64,000 nucleotides of DNA from JABCPE02 sp963516675 (GCA_963516675.1 CAUQBH010000006.1:1-64000); one strand, 5' to 3'; shown: positions 1 through 9,590, counted from the first letter of the stretch. Program-made: numbers and translations. Notes: generated by a model from the letters alone, not told the origin.

Positions 1-2
1 AG

Positions 3-98
3 AAAGAACAGAAAAAATGCATGGAAGCCAATCTGCTGAAGGTATTTAAAGAAGGTTGCATTTTGTGTGATGATTTTGAGGATTGTCTTAAGGATTAA
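3..98 (+). CDS. C-terminal end of an unidentified protein (partial)
   Basis: An open frame enters from the left edge and ends at the TAA at 96-98, giving the last 31 residues of a protein. The tail is short, charged and cysteine-rich, with C-x2-C followed by C near the end. I do not recognise the family. It lies 45 bp upstream of der, and der has its own promoter in the gap, so the two need not share an operon. Confidence 0.5.
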   Translation, partial: KEQKKCMEANLLKVFKEGCILCDDFEDCLKD

Positions 99-109
99 TA
101 TAAATATGG

Positions 110-117
110 TATCTTTG
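110..117 (+). promoter_or_regulatory. -7 box (TATCTTTG) of der
   Basis: Exact match to the Bacteroidota -7 consensus TAnnTTTG, 26 bp upstream of the der ATG. I see no clear -33 TTTG at 20 bp spacing. Confidence 0.55.
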
Positions 118-143
118 CAGAATAGAAAAATTAAAAAGAATTT

Positions 144-1451
144 ATGTCAAATATTTTAGCCATAGTAGGGCGACCTAATGTAGGGAAATCCACTTTGTTT
201 AATCGTCTTTTGGAACGCAGGGAAGCCATCGTAGACAGCACTGCGGGGGTTACCAGAGACCGCCATTACGGAAAAAGCGACTGGAACGGCGTGGAATTTA
301 CCGTGATAGACACGGGAGGATATGATGTGGGAAGTGATGATATCTTCGAGGAAGAAATCAGAAGACAAGTGCAGCTGGCAGTGGATGAGGCGACTTCTAT
401 CGTTTTCATGGTCAATGTAGAAGAGGGGCTTACCGATACCGACCAAGAAATTTATCAGCTCCTTAGAAAAGCAAACAAACCGCTGTATGTGGTTGTAAAT
501 AAAGTAGATTCTGCGAAGGAGCTTCTTCCTGCTACGGAATTTTATCAACTTGGAATAGAAAAATATTATACGCTTTCTTCTGCTACAGGAAGCGGAACGG
601 GAGAGCTGCTGGATGATATCGTTAGGGATTTTCCTACTACGGAATATGTAGATGTATTTGAAGGGCTTCCGAGAATAACCATCGCTGGGCGACCTAATGT
701 AGGTAAATCTACACTGACCAATGCTCTACTGGGCGATGAAAGAAATATCGTGACGGATATCGCAGGAACTACGCGAGACAGCATAGAAACTATTTATAAT
801 AAATTCGGGCACGAGTTTATTTTGGTGGATACGGCAGGAATGCGTAAAAAATCCAAAGTAAGTGAGGATTTGGAGTTTTATTCTGTGATGCGTTCCATCA
901 GAGCGATAGAAAATTCTGATGTGGTTATCCTGATGATAGATGCTACCAAAGGCTGGGAAAGCCAAGATATGAACATCTTTGGGATAGCCCAGAAAAACCG
1001 AAAAGGAATAGTAATTTTGGTTAATAAATGGGATTTGGTGGAAAAAGAAACCAATACCATGAAGCAGTTTGAAAACCAAATTCGTGAGAAAATAGCTTTG
1101 TTTAGCGATGTGCCTATTTTGTTCATTTCGGCATTGACAAAACAAAGAATCCTGAAAGCTGTGGAAACGGCTGTGGAAGTCTATGAAAATCGTAAAAAAC
1201 GAATTAAGACAAGTAAGCTGAACGAAATCATGCTTCCTATCATAGAAAACACGCCGCCGCCAGCTCTGAAAGGGAAATACATCAAAATAAAATACTGTAC
1301 ACAGCTGCCTACGGTGACGCCGCAATTTGCGTTTTTCTGTAACCTGCCGCAGTATGTGAAAGAACCTTATAAAAGGTTTATAGAAAACCAACTGCGTAAG
1401 AATTTTGATTTTACTGGAGTGCCTATTGAGGTTTATTTCAGACAAAAATAG
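144..1451 (+). CDS. der: Ribosome biogenesis GTPase Der (EngA)
   Basis: Essential double GTPase that binds the 50S precursor and acts in late large-subunit assembly. At 435 aa it has the normal family length. Two G domains are visible: G1 GRPNVGKS at residues 9-16 with DTGG near 56-59, and a second GRPNVGKST near 182-190 with a later DTAG and NKWD. The C-terminal ~100 residues form the KH-like domain typical of Der. The ATG start gives the canonical N-terminus directly before the first P-loop. An intrinsic terminator follows, so der is probably transcribed alone. Confidence 0.97.
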   Translation: MSNILAIVGRPNVGKSTLFNRLLERREAIVDSTAGVTRDRHYGKSDWNGVEFTVIDTGGYDVGSDDIFEEEIRRQVQLAVDEATSIVFMVNVEEGLTDTDQEIYQLLRKANKPLYVVVNKVDSAKELLPATEFYQLGIEKYYTLSSATGSGTGELLDDIVRDFPTTEYVDVFEGLPRITIAGRPNVGKSTLTNALLGDERNIVTDIAGTTRDSIETIYNKFGHEFILVDTAGMRKKSKVSEDLEFYSVMRSIRAIENSDVVILMIDATKGWESQDMNIFGIAQKNRKGIVILVNKWDLVEKETNTMKQFENQIREKIALFSDVPILFISALTKQRILKAVETAVEVYENRKKRIKTSKLNEIMLPIIENTPPPALKGKYIKIKYCTQLPTVTPQFAFFCNLPQYVKEPYKRFIENQLRKNFDFTGVPIEVYFRQK

Positions 1452-1457
1452 TTTTCG

Positions 1458-1493
1458 TCCTCTTCCTTTTGTTATAAGGAGGGGGATATTTTT
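1458..1493 (+). terminator. Intrinsic terminator after der
   Basis: An 11-bp stem (1458-1468 with 1476-1486, two G-U pairs) closes a 7-nt loop and is followed by a T-rich stretch at 1487-1493. It begins 7 nt after the der stop. Confidence 0.6.
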
Positions 1494-1519
1494 AATAACA
1501 TAGAAAAAATTAAACAATT

Positions 1520-2170
1520 ATGATACATATACTTTCTAACGAGGTTTCGTTGGTTAATTCTTGGATAAATGAGCTGAGAAATGTAGAAGTTCAGACCGAT
1601 AGAATGAAATTCCGTAGAAATATGGAAAGAATAGGCGAAATTGCAGCCTTTGAAATTAGTAAAAAATTGGATTACAAAGAGGTGGAAATCACCACGCCTT
1701 TGGATAAAATCAAAGTGAAAGAAATCGCTGTTCAGCCTGTGATTACTACGATTTTGAGAGCTGGAGTTCCACTGTTTCAAGGAGTTTTGAACTATTTTGA
1801 CAAGGCAGACTGCGGTTTTGTGGCAGCGTATAGAAAACACGATATGAACGATTATTTTTCCATCAAACAAGATTACCTTACTTGCCCTAATATAGAGGGA
1901 AGACCGCTCATCGTGGCAGATCCTATGCTGGCAACAGGTGCCAGTCTGATAGAAGCCCTGAAAGACCTGCTTACTCACGGAAAGCCTTCGCAGATACACA
2001 TTGTGGCGGCTATTGCCAGCAGACAAGGTGCAGAGGCCATCAGAACGGCTTATCCAGAAGCGCATATTTGGATAGGGGCGATAGATGAGGAGCTGACTTC
2101 CAAGGGCTACATTACGCCAGGGCTGGGCGATGCGGGAGACCTTAGTTTTGGGGAAAAATTACAAAATTAG
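1520..2170 (+). CDS. upp: Uracil phosphoribosyltransferase
   Basis: Pyrimidine salvage enzyme converting uracil and PRPP to UMP in the cytoplasm. The 216-aa protein carries the PRPP-binding signature VADPMLATGAS at about residues 132-142 and the C-terminal uracil-binding segment with GLGDAGD. Length and start fit the family. It lies 68 bp after der but beyond a terminator, and a strong terminator follows its own stop, so it looks monocistronic. A dNTP/nucleoside salvage theme recurs in the window (deoxynucleoside kinase, nucleoside phosphorylase). Confidence 0.95.
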   Translation: MIHILSNEVSLVNSWINELRNVEVQTDRMKFRRNMERIGEIAAFEISKKLDYKEVEITTPLDKIKVKEIAVQPVITTILRAGVPLFQGVLNYFDKADCGFVAAYRKHDMNDYFSIKQDYLTCPNIEGRPLIVADPMLATGASLIEALKDLLTHGKPSQIHIVAAIASRQGAEAIRTAYPEAHIWIGAIDEELTSKGYITPGLGDAGDLSFGEKLQN

Positions 2171-2174
2171 AAAT

Positions 2175-2208
2175 GAGAGAGGCTGTTTATCAGTCTCTCT
2201 TTTTTTGT
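2175..2208 (+). terminator. Intrinsic terminator after upp
   Basis: GAGAGA (2175-2180) pairs with TCTCTC (2194-2199) and CTG with CAG inside, with a two-base bulge. A run of T follows to 2206. Confidence 0.75.
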
Positions 2209-2221
2209 TTTTAAAATTTAA

Positions 2222-2263
2222 ATATAAATAAAAACCACACCAGTACCGAAGTACCGATGTGGT
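2222..2263 (-). terminator. Intrinsic terminator of the TonB-dependent receptor gene
   Basis: ACCACA (2234-2239) pairs with TGTGGT (2258-2263), with an inner GTAC/GTAC helix. On the minus strand it is followed by a T-rich stretch, matching the leftward receptor gene that ends at 2290. It lies tail to tail with the upp terminator. Confidence 0.65.
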
Positions 2264-2289
2264 AAAAACTATAATTGATAAAAAGATGT

Positions 2290-4797
2290 CTAGTTGTACC
2301 CAGCTTCATTCATATCGTCATTGTTTTGATCTTGCATCTCTGGTTTTCTTTTTGTTTTGCTTTCTGTTACATTTCCACTTTTGAATCTGTAAGAGAACGA
2401 AAGCAAGAACTGTCTCGGCATCATCTGCATTTCATTATATCTCGTGAAAGTGTCTGAGTCTGTGTAATTTCTCATTTTTCTAGAGTTGAAAACATCTTGA
2501 ACGCTGAAACTGATAGTTCCTGTATTATTCCAGATATTCTTGCTGATACCGATGTTTAGAGCATAGGTATTCTTTTTCTCTGTATTATAATCTCTATGTC
2601 CGCCGCGGAAATCTCCCTGAAGCTGTAAATTCGTGGTTCTATTGATTTTAAAAGCTGAGGTAAGTTTAGCTTTTAGGTTGTTTCCTTCGTTTACAATTGT
2701 AGAGTTGTTATAAGTCAACTCACTCTTGTATCGGTAAAGATTGACATTACCATACACTCTAAACCAGCTTGTAGGACTTACGCTGTAGCTAAGGTCTAGC
2801 CCGTATTTATCCTCTGTTCCTAAATTGAAAGGTCTGGAAAGGATGTACTCTGTCGGCTGTCCTGTGATAGGATGGATATAGGTCTGCTCCTCCGTGATGG
2901 AACTGATTTCATCAGTGGTTCTTTGGTAATAGAGTGTAGGGTTGATATTCCATTTTGCTCTGGAATAATTGTAACTGAACTCAAATGAATTAACAAAAGA
3001 TGGATTGAGGTCAGAATTTCCCATAAATCTATTTGGGTCACCACTGATTCTCATCACAGGAATGATTTCCCAAGACTTAGGTCTTTTGATTCTTCTCGAA
3101 TAATTTAGCGAGAACTGGCTTTTTTCTGTGATATCATAGCTTAAGAATACAGAAGGGAAAAACTCGTTGTATTTTTTACTTTTTGTAGAAAGTCCAGTAA
3201 GGTTGTTATTCGCTTCGATATCAATATTGATATTTTCATTTCTTACACCAAGCTGATACCCGAATTTTCCGATTTTACTCTTGAACTGAGCATAGAACGC
3301 CAAAAGCTGTTCTGTGTAGTTATTTTTCCCAGTAACATCATCAAATGTGATGAAACTTCCTCCTGAAAGCCCTTGGTAAGAGTTATTGATATCATTATTA
3401 TTATAGTCATATCTTGCTCCAGCCTCTATTTTAGAGTTTTCGCCAATAGGAAGCTCGTAGTCTAATTTCCCTATCCAAGTTTTTCTAGAAAAATCAGCCA
3501 CATTTAGGTATTGATAAAGGGTGTGAGAGGTGTTTCTATTATCAAAAATATTACTTTCTGAGTTGTTGCTCGTATTCTGGAAGCTACCACTCAGCTCTAG
3601 CATATGTCCTTTGTTATTGAATTTATGCTCTAATCCTGCATCTACTTGTATGCTGTTATTTTCATCCAGTCCATCATTTTTTCTGTATGTGATTCCTGTG
3701 AGAGAAGATGTATTCTGCTGAAGGCTGAAACCATCCATCAGCATTCTATTAGCAGAGAATGAAGCATTTACCGAAGTTTTATCTGAAATGCTGTAAGTGA
3801 AACCTGTGTTGAAATTATAGTTTTTCATTTCAGGCTTGTTTTCACTGCTTGTAGTGAGGCTTTCTCCTGTATTTTTATACAAAATATCTGAATAACTTTC
3901 GGATTTATTTTTCATATATCCGCCACCGCCATTCACGAACCAAGTCCATTTTCCGTAGTTCCAAGAAAGATTGGTATTCAGTCTTGTAGCTGGATTATAG
4001 CCAAGGCTTCCGTTCACTGACCCATTAAAGCCCAGCGAAGAAGATTTTTTCAGAATGATATTAAGGATACCCGCTGTTCCTTCGGCTTCGAATTTTGAAG
4101 AAGGGTTAGAAATGATTTCTATCCTGTCAATCTGGTCGGCAGGGATACTTTTCAGTGCAGCACTGATATCATCGGTAATTCCCAGCACAGAAGAAGGCTT
4201 CCCATTGATAAGGAATTTCACATTAGAATTTCCTCTCATGGACACAGAGCCGTCAGTCTCCACACTCACCGAAGGGACATTGTTCAGAACATCATGCAGA
4301 GTTCCTCCTTTTGAGGAGATATCCTGTCCTACATTGTAGGTTTTTTTGTCAAGTTCTACTTTATAAGGTGTAGAACTTTTCGCTGTGATGACTACTTCAG
4401 CGATTTGTTTTTCGTTACTGCTTGATTTTGAATTGTTTGCGGTTTTACTGGTTTCTGGTTCTAGGACAATATTCCCAAGGTTAGAAGCACCTTGGATTTC
4501 TATTTCGTAGGTTTTTCTTTTGAAATTAACTGCATCGATTACGACTTGATAAGTCCCATTAGCCAAATTCAGTGCAAAACTACCGCTGTCATCCGTCATT
4601 GAGGCATCACTGAGGGCAGCATTAGTTTTATTATTAAATTCTATGGAAGCATAAGGCACGACTGCGCCATTTTGGTCAGTGATTTTTCCTTTAATGCTTT
4701 GTTTTTCTTGGGCGTTCATCATTACTGCCGCTCCCAAAAAGAAGGTCAAACCGATGGTTTTCTTCCCAAAAATCCTTGTTATTTCAATATGTGACAT
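2290..4797 (-). CDS. TonB-dependent receptor, CarboxypepD_reg-like N-terminus, outer membrane beta-barrel family
   Basis: 835-aa outer-membrane transporter. A signal peptide (about residues 1-30, ending MMNAQ) is followed by a CarboxypepD_reg/CNA-B-like beta-sandwich (about 33-110), a plug domain (about 140-255, with DVLNNVPSVSVETDG and the IDRIEIISNPSSKFEAEG segment), and then a long beta-barrel rich in alternating aromatic and polar residues. It lacks SusC-type features and no SusD gene adjoins it, so the substrate is unknown; siderophores, peptides or metals are possible. It is divergent from the neighbouring SpmAB-like gene. A start further downstream within the first 20 codons is possible. 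Confidence 0.88.
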   Translation of the reverse strand: MSHIEITRIFGKKTIGLTFFLGAAVMMNAQEKQSIKGKITDQNGAVVPYASIEFNNKTNAALSDASMTDDSGSFALNLANGTYQVVIDAVNFKRKTYEIEIQGASNLGNIVLEPETSKTANNSKSSSNEKQIAEVVITAKSSTPYKVELDKKTYNVGQDISSKGGTLHDVLNNVPSVSVETDGSVSMRGNSNVKFLINGKPSSVLGITDDISAALKSIPADQIDRIEIISNPSSKFEAEGTAGILNIILKKSSSLGFNGSVNGSLGYNPATRLNTNLSWNYGKWTWFVNGGGGYMKNKSESYSDILYKNTGESLTTSSENKPEMKNYNFNTGFTYSISDKTSVNASFSANRMLMDGFSLQQNTSSLTGITYRKNDGLDENNSIQVDAGLEHKFNNKGHMLELSGSFQNTSNNSESNIFDNRNTSHTLYQYLNVADFSRKTWIGKLDYELPIGENSKIEAGARYDYNNNDINNSYQGLSGGSFITFDDVTGKNNYTEQLLAFYAQFKSKIGKFGYQLGVRNENINIDIEANNNLTGLSTKSKKYNEFFPSVFLSYDITEKSQFSLNYSRRIKRPKSWEIIPVMRISGDPNRFMGNSDLNPSFVNSFEFSYNYSRAKWNINPTLYYQRTTDEISSITEEQTYIHPITGQPTEYILSRPFNLGTEDKYGLDLSYSVSPTSWFRVYGNVNLYRYKSELTYNNSTIVNEGNNLKAKLTSAFKINRTTNLQLQGDFRGGHRDYNTEKKNTYALNIGISKNIWNNTGTISFSVQDVFNSRKMRNYTDSDTFTRYNEMQMMPRQFLLSFSYRFKSGNVTESKTKRKPEMQDQNNDDMNEAGYN

Positions 4798-4908
4798 AAA
4801 AAACTTTTTAGTGTTAATATTCTTTTAGATGATAAAAATCATAAAAGGTTAAAAATAAAAACATTTTTTTTTTTAAATCTCTATATTTACAGCCACAAAA
4901 TCAAGAAT

Positions 4909-6309
4909 ATGGTATTGAGTAGAATCTGGAGTATGTTTATCATAATCGCTATTGCGGTGGCAAGTTTCAAATATCTTTTTTCGGACAATTATAAAGCTAT
5001 TTATAATGATATGGTAGTGGGCAAAGGAGGCGATACGGTGGCTATTGCAACCAAGCCATTGGCTGATGTTCCGCTTGAAATTTCCGAAAAACTAAAACAA
5101 GAAAAATTAGTAATAAAAGATAAAATTCATTATCAAAATCAAGATACTGACAAAATAAGAATATACAGAGTTCAGGAGGCGAGCGGGGTGATAGGCACGG
5201 CGCAGACAGCTGTGGAGATTAGTTTGGGGCTTATAGGGATTATGACTTTGTTTATGGGCTTTATGAGCATTGCCGAGAGGGCAGGCGGAATCAATCTTTT
5301 GAGCCGAATAATCCAGCCATTTTTCTCTAAACTTTTTCCAGAAGTTCCCAAAGGGCATCCTTCTTTTGGGCTTATGATGCTGAATTTCAGTGCTAATCTT
5401 TTGGGGCTGGATAATGCAGCCACGCCATTTGGGCTAAAAGCTATGGATAGCCTGCAAAGCCTAAATCCAGATAAAGAAAAGGCAACCAATGCCCAGATTA
5501 TGTTTCTTTGTCTGCATGCCAGTGGGCTTACGCTGATTCCTGTAAGTATCATAGCGACGAGGTCTTCTCTCAATTCTGCCACGCCTACCGATATTTTCCT
5601 GCCTACGATGATTGCTACTTTTTGCGCAACGATGGCAGCGATGATAATAGTATCTATCAGACAGAAAATCAATCTATTCCAGCCCGTGCTGTTAGCGTAT
5701 ATTGGCGGGATTTCTGCTATTGTGGGAGCGATGGTTTTCTTCTTGGTAAAACTTAATAAAGAAGAACTGGACGGCGTGAGCAAGTTGATTTCTAATGGAC
5801 TGATTTTGTTGATTTTCCTGCTCATCGTGCTGGGAGGAGTTTATAAAAAGATTAATATTTTTGATGCCTTTATAGATGGCGCAAAGGAGGGTTTTAATAC
5901 CTGTGTGAAAATTATCCCTTATTTGGTAGGAATGCTGGTGGCTATTTCTCTTTTGAGAACCAGTGGAGTTTTTGATTTGATTATCAGTGGAATGAAATGG
6001 ATGGTGGAAAGCCTAAGTATGGATACTCGTTTTGTGGATGGGCTACCTACGGCACTGATAAAACCTCTAAGCGGTTCGGGAGCGAGGGGGATGATGATAG
6101 ACACGATGACTACTTTCGGGGTGGATAGTTTCCCTGCTCGGTTGTCAGCGATTTTGCAGGGGAGTTCGGACACTACATTCTATGTCATCGCAGTTTATTT
6201 TGGGGCTGTGGGTGTGAAAAACACACGATATACGATTTCTTCTATGCTATTGTCTGATTTAGTAGGGATTACGACATCTATCATCATGGCATATTGGTTC
6301 TTTGGGTAA
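4909..6309 (+). CDS. Nucleoside recognition (Gate) domain membrane protein, SpmA-SpmB fusion
   Basis: A 466-aa polytopic inner-membrane protein with two Gate/nucleoside-recognition modules. The N-terminal half resembles SpmA and contains the LGLDNAATPFGLKAM motif; the C-terminal half resembles SpmB, with an SGSGARGMM segment and a QGSSDTTFYV segment. In Bacillus the two are separate spore-maturation proteins; here they are one chain in a lineage that does not sporulate, so the role is different and unknown (transport of a small solute is plausible). The next gene starts 8 nt after its stop, suggesting co-transcription. A weak -7-like sequence (TATATTTA) lies just upstream. Confidence 0.85.
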   Translation: MVLSRIWSMFIIIAIAVASFKYLFSDNYKAIYNDMVVGKGGDTVAIATKPLADVPLEISEKLKQEKLVIKDKIHYQNQDTDKIRIYRVQEASGVIGTAQTAVEISLGLIGIMTLFMGFMSIAERAGGINLLSRIIQPFFSKLFPEVPKGHPSFGLMMLNFSANLLGLDNAATPFGLKAMDSLQSLNPDKEKATNAQIMFLCLHASGLTLIPVSIIATRSSLNSATPTDIFLPTMIATFCATMAAMIIVSIRQKINLFQPVLLAYIGGISAIVGAMVFFLVKLNKEELDGVSKLISNGLILLIFLLIVLGGVYKKINIFDAFIDGAKEGFNTCVKIIPYLVGMLVAISLLRTSGVFDLIISGMKWMVESLSMDTRFVDGLPTALIKPLSGSGARGMMIDTMTTFGVDSFPARLSAILQGSSDTTFYVIAVYFGAVGVKNTRYTISSMLLSDLVGITTSIIMAYWFFG

Positions 6310-6317
6310 AATGAAAA

Positions 6318-8189
6318 ATGATGAAAAGGAAGATGAAATTCATGGCTAAAAAAATAGTATTTATTTTTAGTGTTTTTTCGGTTTTAGTGTTTGGTCAAGG
6401 TTCAAAAATAGACCAGATTATTACCAATGCCGAAATGCAGCGGGGGAGACATCAGTTTGATAAAGCATTTCAGTCCCTAAAAACAGCCGAAAAACAGGCT
6501 CGGCAGAAATCTGCAAAGGAGCTGCCCAAAGTCTATTCGGAAATGGTGAAGTATCAGTTTTCGGTTTCTAATTCGGATTCTGCGAAGATTTATACAGAAA
6601 AAGCCATGGCAGAGGCGCAGAGTATCAACCACCCTGAAGCCCTTGCCTATGGATATTACACCAAAGCGTATTATTATAACTATCTGGAAGTAAGGGATTT
6701 GGCTGTGGAGTTTTCTCAGAAATCATTGGATTTGGCTCAGAAACATAATTTAGACCTGCTAAAACCTCGTATATACTACATTCTTTATGGGGCTCACGCG
6801 AGTCTTGACCATACGGCTCAGGCTTATAAATACGCCATAGATGCTGTAAAATCTTCTAAAAAAGCCAAAAACTACAATCTGCTGTCCAATGCCTATTCGG
6901 CTATGTCTACATCTATGGGGCTTCTGTATAAAGAAAATCCGAAGCCAGAGTATATGGATAGTATACTGATTTATCTCAAAAAATCAGCGGAAGTTTATCA
7001 TAAACATCCTAATTTTGTTAGTCCAGAGACTTATGCCATTACCAATATCAATATTGCAGACTACTACTATCAGACCAAAGGAAGCGCGGACAGCATAAGA
7101 AAATACACAGAAATAGCCAAGCAGACTTCCCTGAACCGAGATGCAAGTTCATCAGTGAAAGCCAATGCAGATGGGCTTTTGGCGCAGCTTGCGATTCGTC
7201 AGGGGGATTTTAATAAGGCTGAAAAATTACTCGTGGATGCCTATTCTGATATGGAGAATCAGTCCTCACCAGATTACCATACTTTGGCTTCTATCTCGGA
7301 GGCGCTTTCTCAGTTGTATCAAAATAATAATAACTTTGAAAAGGCATTATTTTTCAAAAAACAAAAAGAACAATATAACGATAAAATATACGACCAAAAC
7401 CAGCAGGAACAAACCCACAAGCTGGAAGCCCAATACGAAAACAAGCGTATAAAATCCGAAATAGAAGTAGTAAAAGAGAGAGAAAAAAATAGGAGAATCC
7501 AAAATTATCTCTACATCAGTTTGGCTATTATGGCTGTATTTCTGCTGATTTTGGTGCGTAGAAACTATGCTAATAGGATGAAACTACAGGCGGAAAAAGA
7601 ACTTCGCCTCCAAAAAGAAAAGCAGGAAGCTCAGGCTCAGGCTTTACATAAAGAAAAACAGCGCCGTCTGCTCTCTATTCAAAAAATAAGAGTGGAAAGA
7701 GAGTCTAAACTCCGTATTCTATTGGAACAAGAAGAGCAAGCCCGCCTAAAAGAACAGCAGGAATTACTTCGGTTAAAAAATGACCAAATGCACAAGGAAG
7801 CCTTGGCAAATGCCCTCCAAATAGAGCGGAAAAATCAGCTTTTGGATGAAATCAGAGAGAGTATAAAAGCCAAGGAAACCGATGTAAATATAGACACCAT
7901 ACTAAAACAAGAGAAGCGAATGGAGGAAGCGCTGGATCAGTCTGTGAAGGAGTTTCAGGAAATCCACCCAGAGTTTTTCAGTAAGCTGAATGCCTTGTCG
8001 GATAACAAGCTTACGCCTCTTGACCTTAGATATTGTGCGTATATTCATTTGAAATTGTCTACCAAAGAACTCGCAACGATCTTTAATGTAGAGCCAAAAA
8101 GTATCCGAATGACCAAATACAGAATCAAACAAAAACTGAATTTGGATAAGGAAAAAGACTTGGAAGATTTTTTACAAAATATTGTTTAA
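6318..8189 (+). CDS. TPR sensor protein with transmembrane helix, coiled coil and C-terminal LuxR-like HTH
   Basis: 623 aa. A signal/anchor segment (about 9-27) is followed by TPR-like helical repeats (about 30-370), a transmembrane helix near 400-417, a long charged coiled coil (about 420-560), and a C-terminal helix-turn-helix (about 575-618, with LSTKELATIFNVEPKSIRMT). This architecture is common in Bacteroidota as a membrane-bound one-component regulator that couples a periplasmic TPR sensor to cytoplasmic DNA binding; its target is unknown. It follows the SpmAB-like gene by 8 nt. Several in-frame ATGs lie in the first nine codons, so the exact start is uncertain. Confidence 0.8.
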   Translation: MMKRKMKFMAKKIVFIFSVFSVLVFGQGSKIDQIITNAEMQRGRHQFDKAFQSLKTAEKQARQKSAKELPKVYSEMVKYQFSVSNSDSAKIYTEKAMAEAQSINHPEALAYGYYTKAYYYNYLEVRDLAVEFSQKSLDLAQKHNLDLLKPRIYYILYGAHASLDHTAQAYKYAIDAVKSSKKAKNYNLLSNAYSAMSTSMGLLYKENPKPEYMDSILIYLKKSAEVYHKHPNFVSPETYAITNINIADYYYQTKGSADSIRKYTEIAKQTSLNRDASSSVKANADGLLAQLAIRQGDFNKAEKLLVDAYSDMENQSSPDYHTLASISEALSQLYQNNNNFEKALFFKKQKEQYNDKIYDQNQQEQTHKLEAQYENKRIKSEIEVVKEREKNRRIQNYLYISLAIMAVFLLILVRRNYANRMKLQAEKELRLQKEKQEAQAQALHKEKQRRLLSIQKIRVERESKLRILLEQEEQARLKEQQELLRLKNDQMHKEALANALQIERKNQLLDEIRESIKAKETDVNIDTILKQEKRMEEALDQSVKEFQEIHPEFFSKLNALSDNKLTPLDLRYCAYIHLKLSTKELATIFNVEPKSIRMTKYRIKQKLNLDKEKDLEDFLQNIV

Positions 8190-8208
8190 GTATTGAAAAT
8201 CAAAATAT

Positions 8209-8246
8209 TACAAAGTAAGTAGACACTTTGTAGACGCTCTTTTTTT
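8209..8246 (+). terminator. Possible intrinsic terminator after the TPR/HTH gene
   Basis: A perfect 8-bp inverted repeat (8209-8216 with 8225-8232) is followed, after a short GC-containing spacer, by seven T at 8240-8246. The spacer makes this weaker than a textbook terminator. Confidence 0.4.
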
Positions 8247-8293
8247 GGCAGGAGTATCATAATGTCATAATTTTACACTACAAAAATAAAGTT

Positions 8294-9268
8294 ATGGCAG
8301 ATACAAATTCAAAACTTCCGTTTTTAGAGATTATAGAATGGGTGGAACCAGACCCAAATTTACTAATGTGGAAAGTTCCAGACCAAGATAAAGAAATAAA
8401 AAACGGAGCAAAACTCATCGTGCGCGAGAGCCAGACAGCACTCTTCCTGAACGAAGGTGTGGCAGCGGATGTTTTCCCAGCAGGAACGCATGAATTATCT
8501 ACTAAAAATATTCCGATTCTATCTAAGCTTAAAGGCTGGAAGTATGGTTTTGAAAGTCCATTCAAGGCTGATGTATACTATTTTTCTACCAAGCAGTTTG
8601 TAAACCTGAAATGGGGGACGCCGGCGCCTGTTCTGATGAGAGATCCGCAGTTTGGGCAGGTTCGGGTAAGGGCTTTTGGTTCGTATAATGTGCGCATCAC
8701 CGATGTAGCGAAGTTTTTCAAGGAATATGCAGGAACTTATCCTATGCTTACGGTCTTTGAGCTTGAAAATCAGTTGAGGGATTTCATTGCGCCGAAGTTC
8801 GGTGAGGTGCTTTCTAATGCAGGGCTTTCGGTTCTTGATTTGGCTGGAAATATGACTGCTTTGAGCGAAAAAATCCGTCCTCTTATAGAGCCTTATTTTG
8901 CTGATTTTGGGGTGGAAGTTACCCAGTTTATGGTGAGTTCTGCGACTCTCCCAGAGGAGGTTACGGAGTTCTATGACAAGGTGACTAATATGAATATGAT
9001 AGGCGATATGGAGCGTTTCCAGAAATTTAATACAGCGATCGCGATAGGGAATGACCGTAGTAATATAAGTTCAGGAATACAGGAGGGCATGGCGATGGGG
9101 GCTATGATAAGCGCGATGCAGCAGCAGACACAGCAAAACCAGCCACAAAATTCGGTTCAAGATGATGCCACGGCCAAACTTCAAAAATTAAAAACGCTTT
9201 TTGAGAGTGGGCTTATAGATGAAACCGAATACAAGGAAAAGAAAGCAGAAATATTATCAAATCTTTGA
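8294..9268 (+). CDS. SPFH domain protein (YdjI/virion core-like) with C-terminal SHOCT domain
   Basis: 324 aa. Residues 1 to ~230 match the SPFH/band-7 family often annotated as virion core protein (YdjI-like), with conserved IIEWVEPDPNLLMWKVPD near the N-terminus. Residues ~295-324 form a SHOCT module (LKTLFESGLIDETEYKEKK). There is no signal peptide. Family members are thought to scaffold membrane or envelope-stress complexes. A small zinc-ribbon protein follows by 26 nt, which makes an operon with a functional link likely (inferred from spacing only). Confidence 0.85.
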   Translation: MADTNSKLPFLEIIEWVEPDPNLLMWKVPDQDKEIKNGAKLIVRESQTALFLNEGVAADVFPAGTHELSTKNIPILSKLKGWKYGFESPFKADVYYFSTKQFVNLKWGTPAPVLMRDPQFGQVRVRAFGSYNVRITDVAKFFKEYAGTYPMLTVFELENQLRDFIAPKFGEVLSNAGLSVLDLAGNMTALSEKIRPLIEPYFADFGVEVTQFMVSSATLPEEVTEFYDKVTNMNMIGDMERFQKFNTAIAIGNDRSNISSGIQEGMAMGAMISAMQQQTQQNQPQNSVQDDATAKLQKLKTLFESGLIDETEYKEKKAEILSNL

Positions 9269-9294
9269 TAATCAAGCGTTAAAATAATAAACCA

Positions 9295-9570
9295 ATGGAG
9301 GACGAAAATAAATCTTCTGGAAAAGCAATGTCTTTTCTGGAACGAATGAGACAAAGGTCTCAGGCTCAGAAAAAATATGGAGATGATATTTTTCAGCCGA
9401 AAGAAACTGCTGAGATTGATACGCAAGACTGCCCAAACTGCGGGGCAGGACGAGCCAAACGAGATGGTGTAACTCACTGTGCCTATTGTGGTTATGAGTT
9501 TATACAAACGACCTTGGGTGATGGTATCTACATTACAAAAGAGGATAACTCTCGGAAATCCAATAAATAA
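9295..9570 (+). CDS. Small zinc-ribbon protein
   Basis: 91 aa. The central part has a CPNCG ... CAYCG pair, a classic four-cysteine zinc ribbon (about residues 43-65). The N-terminal 40 residues are charged and probably helical. It follows the SPFH/SHOCT gene closely and precedes a terminator, so the two probably form a two-gene operon. Function unknown; zinc ribbons often accompany SPFH/YdjI-type proteins as interaction modules. Confidence 0.75.
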   Translation: MEDENKSSGKAMSFLERMRQRSQAQKKYGDDIFQPKETAEIDTQDCPNCGAGRAKRDGVTHCAYCGYEFIQTTLGDGIYITKEDNSRKSNK

Positions 9571-9590
9571 AAATAGTGAAACTATTGCTT

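Noticed and set aside
726..1517. 263-aa open frame on the minus strand inside der
   Set aside because: It is entirely antisense to the strongly conserved Der coding sequence, rich in Phe/Arg/His as expected for a shadow frame, with no promoter or family resemblance.
1472..2065. 197-aa open frame antisense to upp
   Set aside because: Covers the der terminator and the upp coding sequence; composition is that of a shadow frame.
5172..5825. 217-aa open frame on the minus strand inside the SpmAB-like gene
   Set aside because: Antisense shadow of a recognised membrane protein; no start context or homology.
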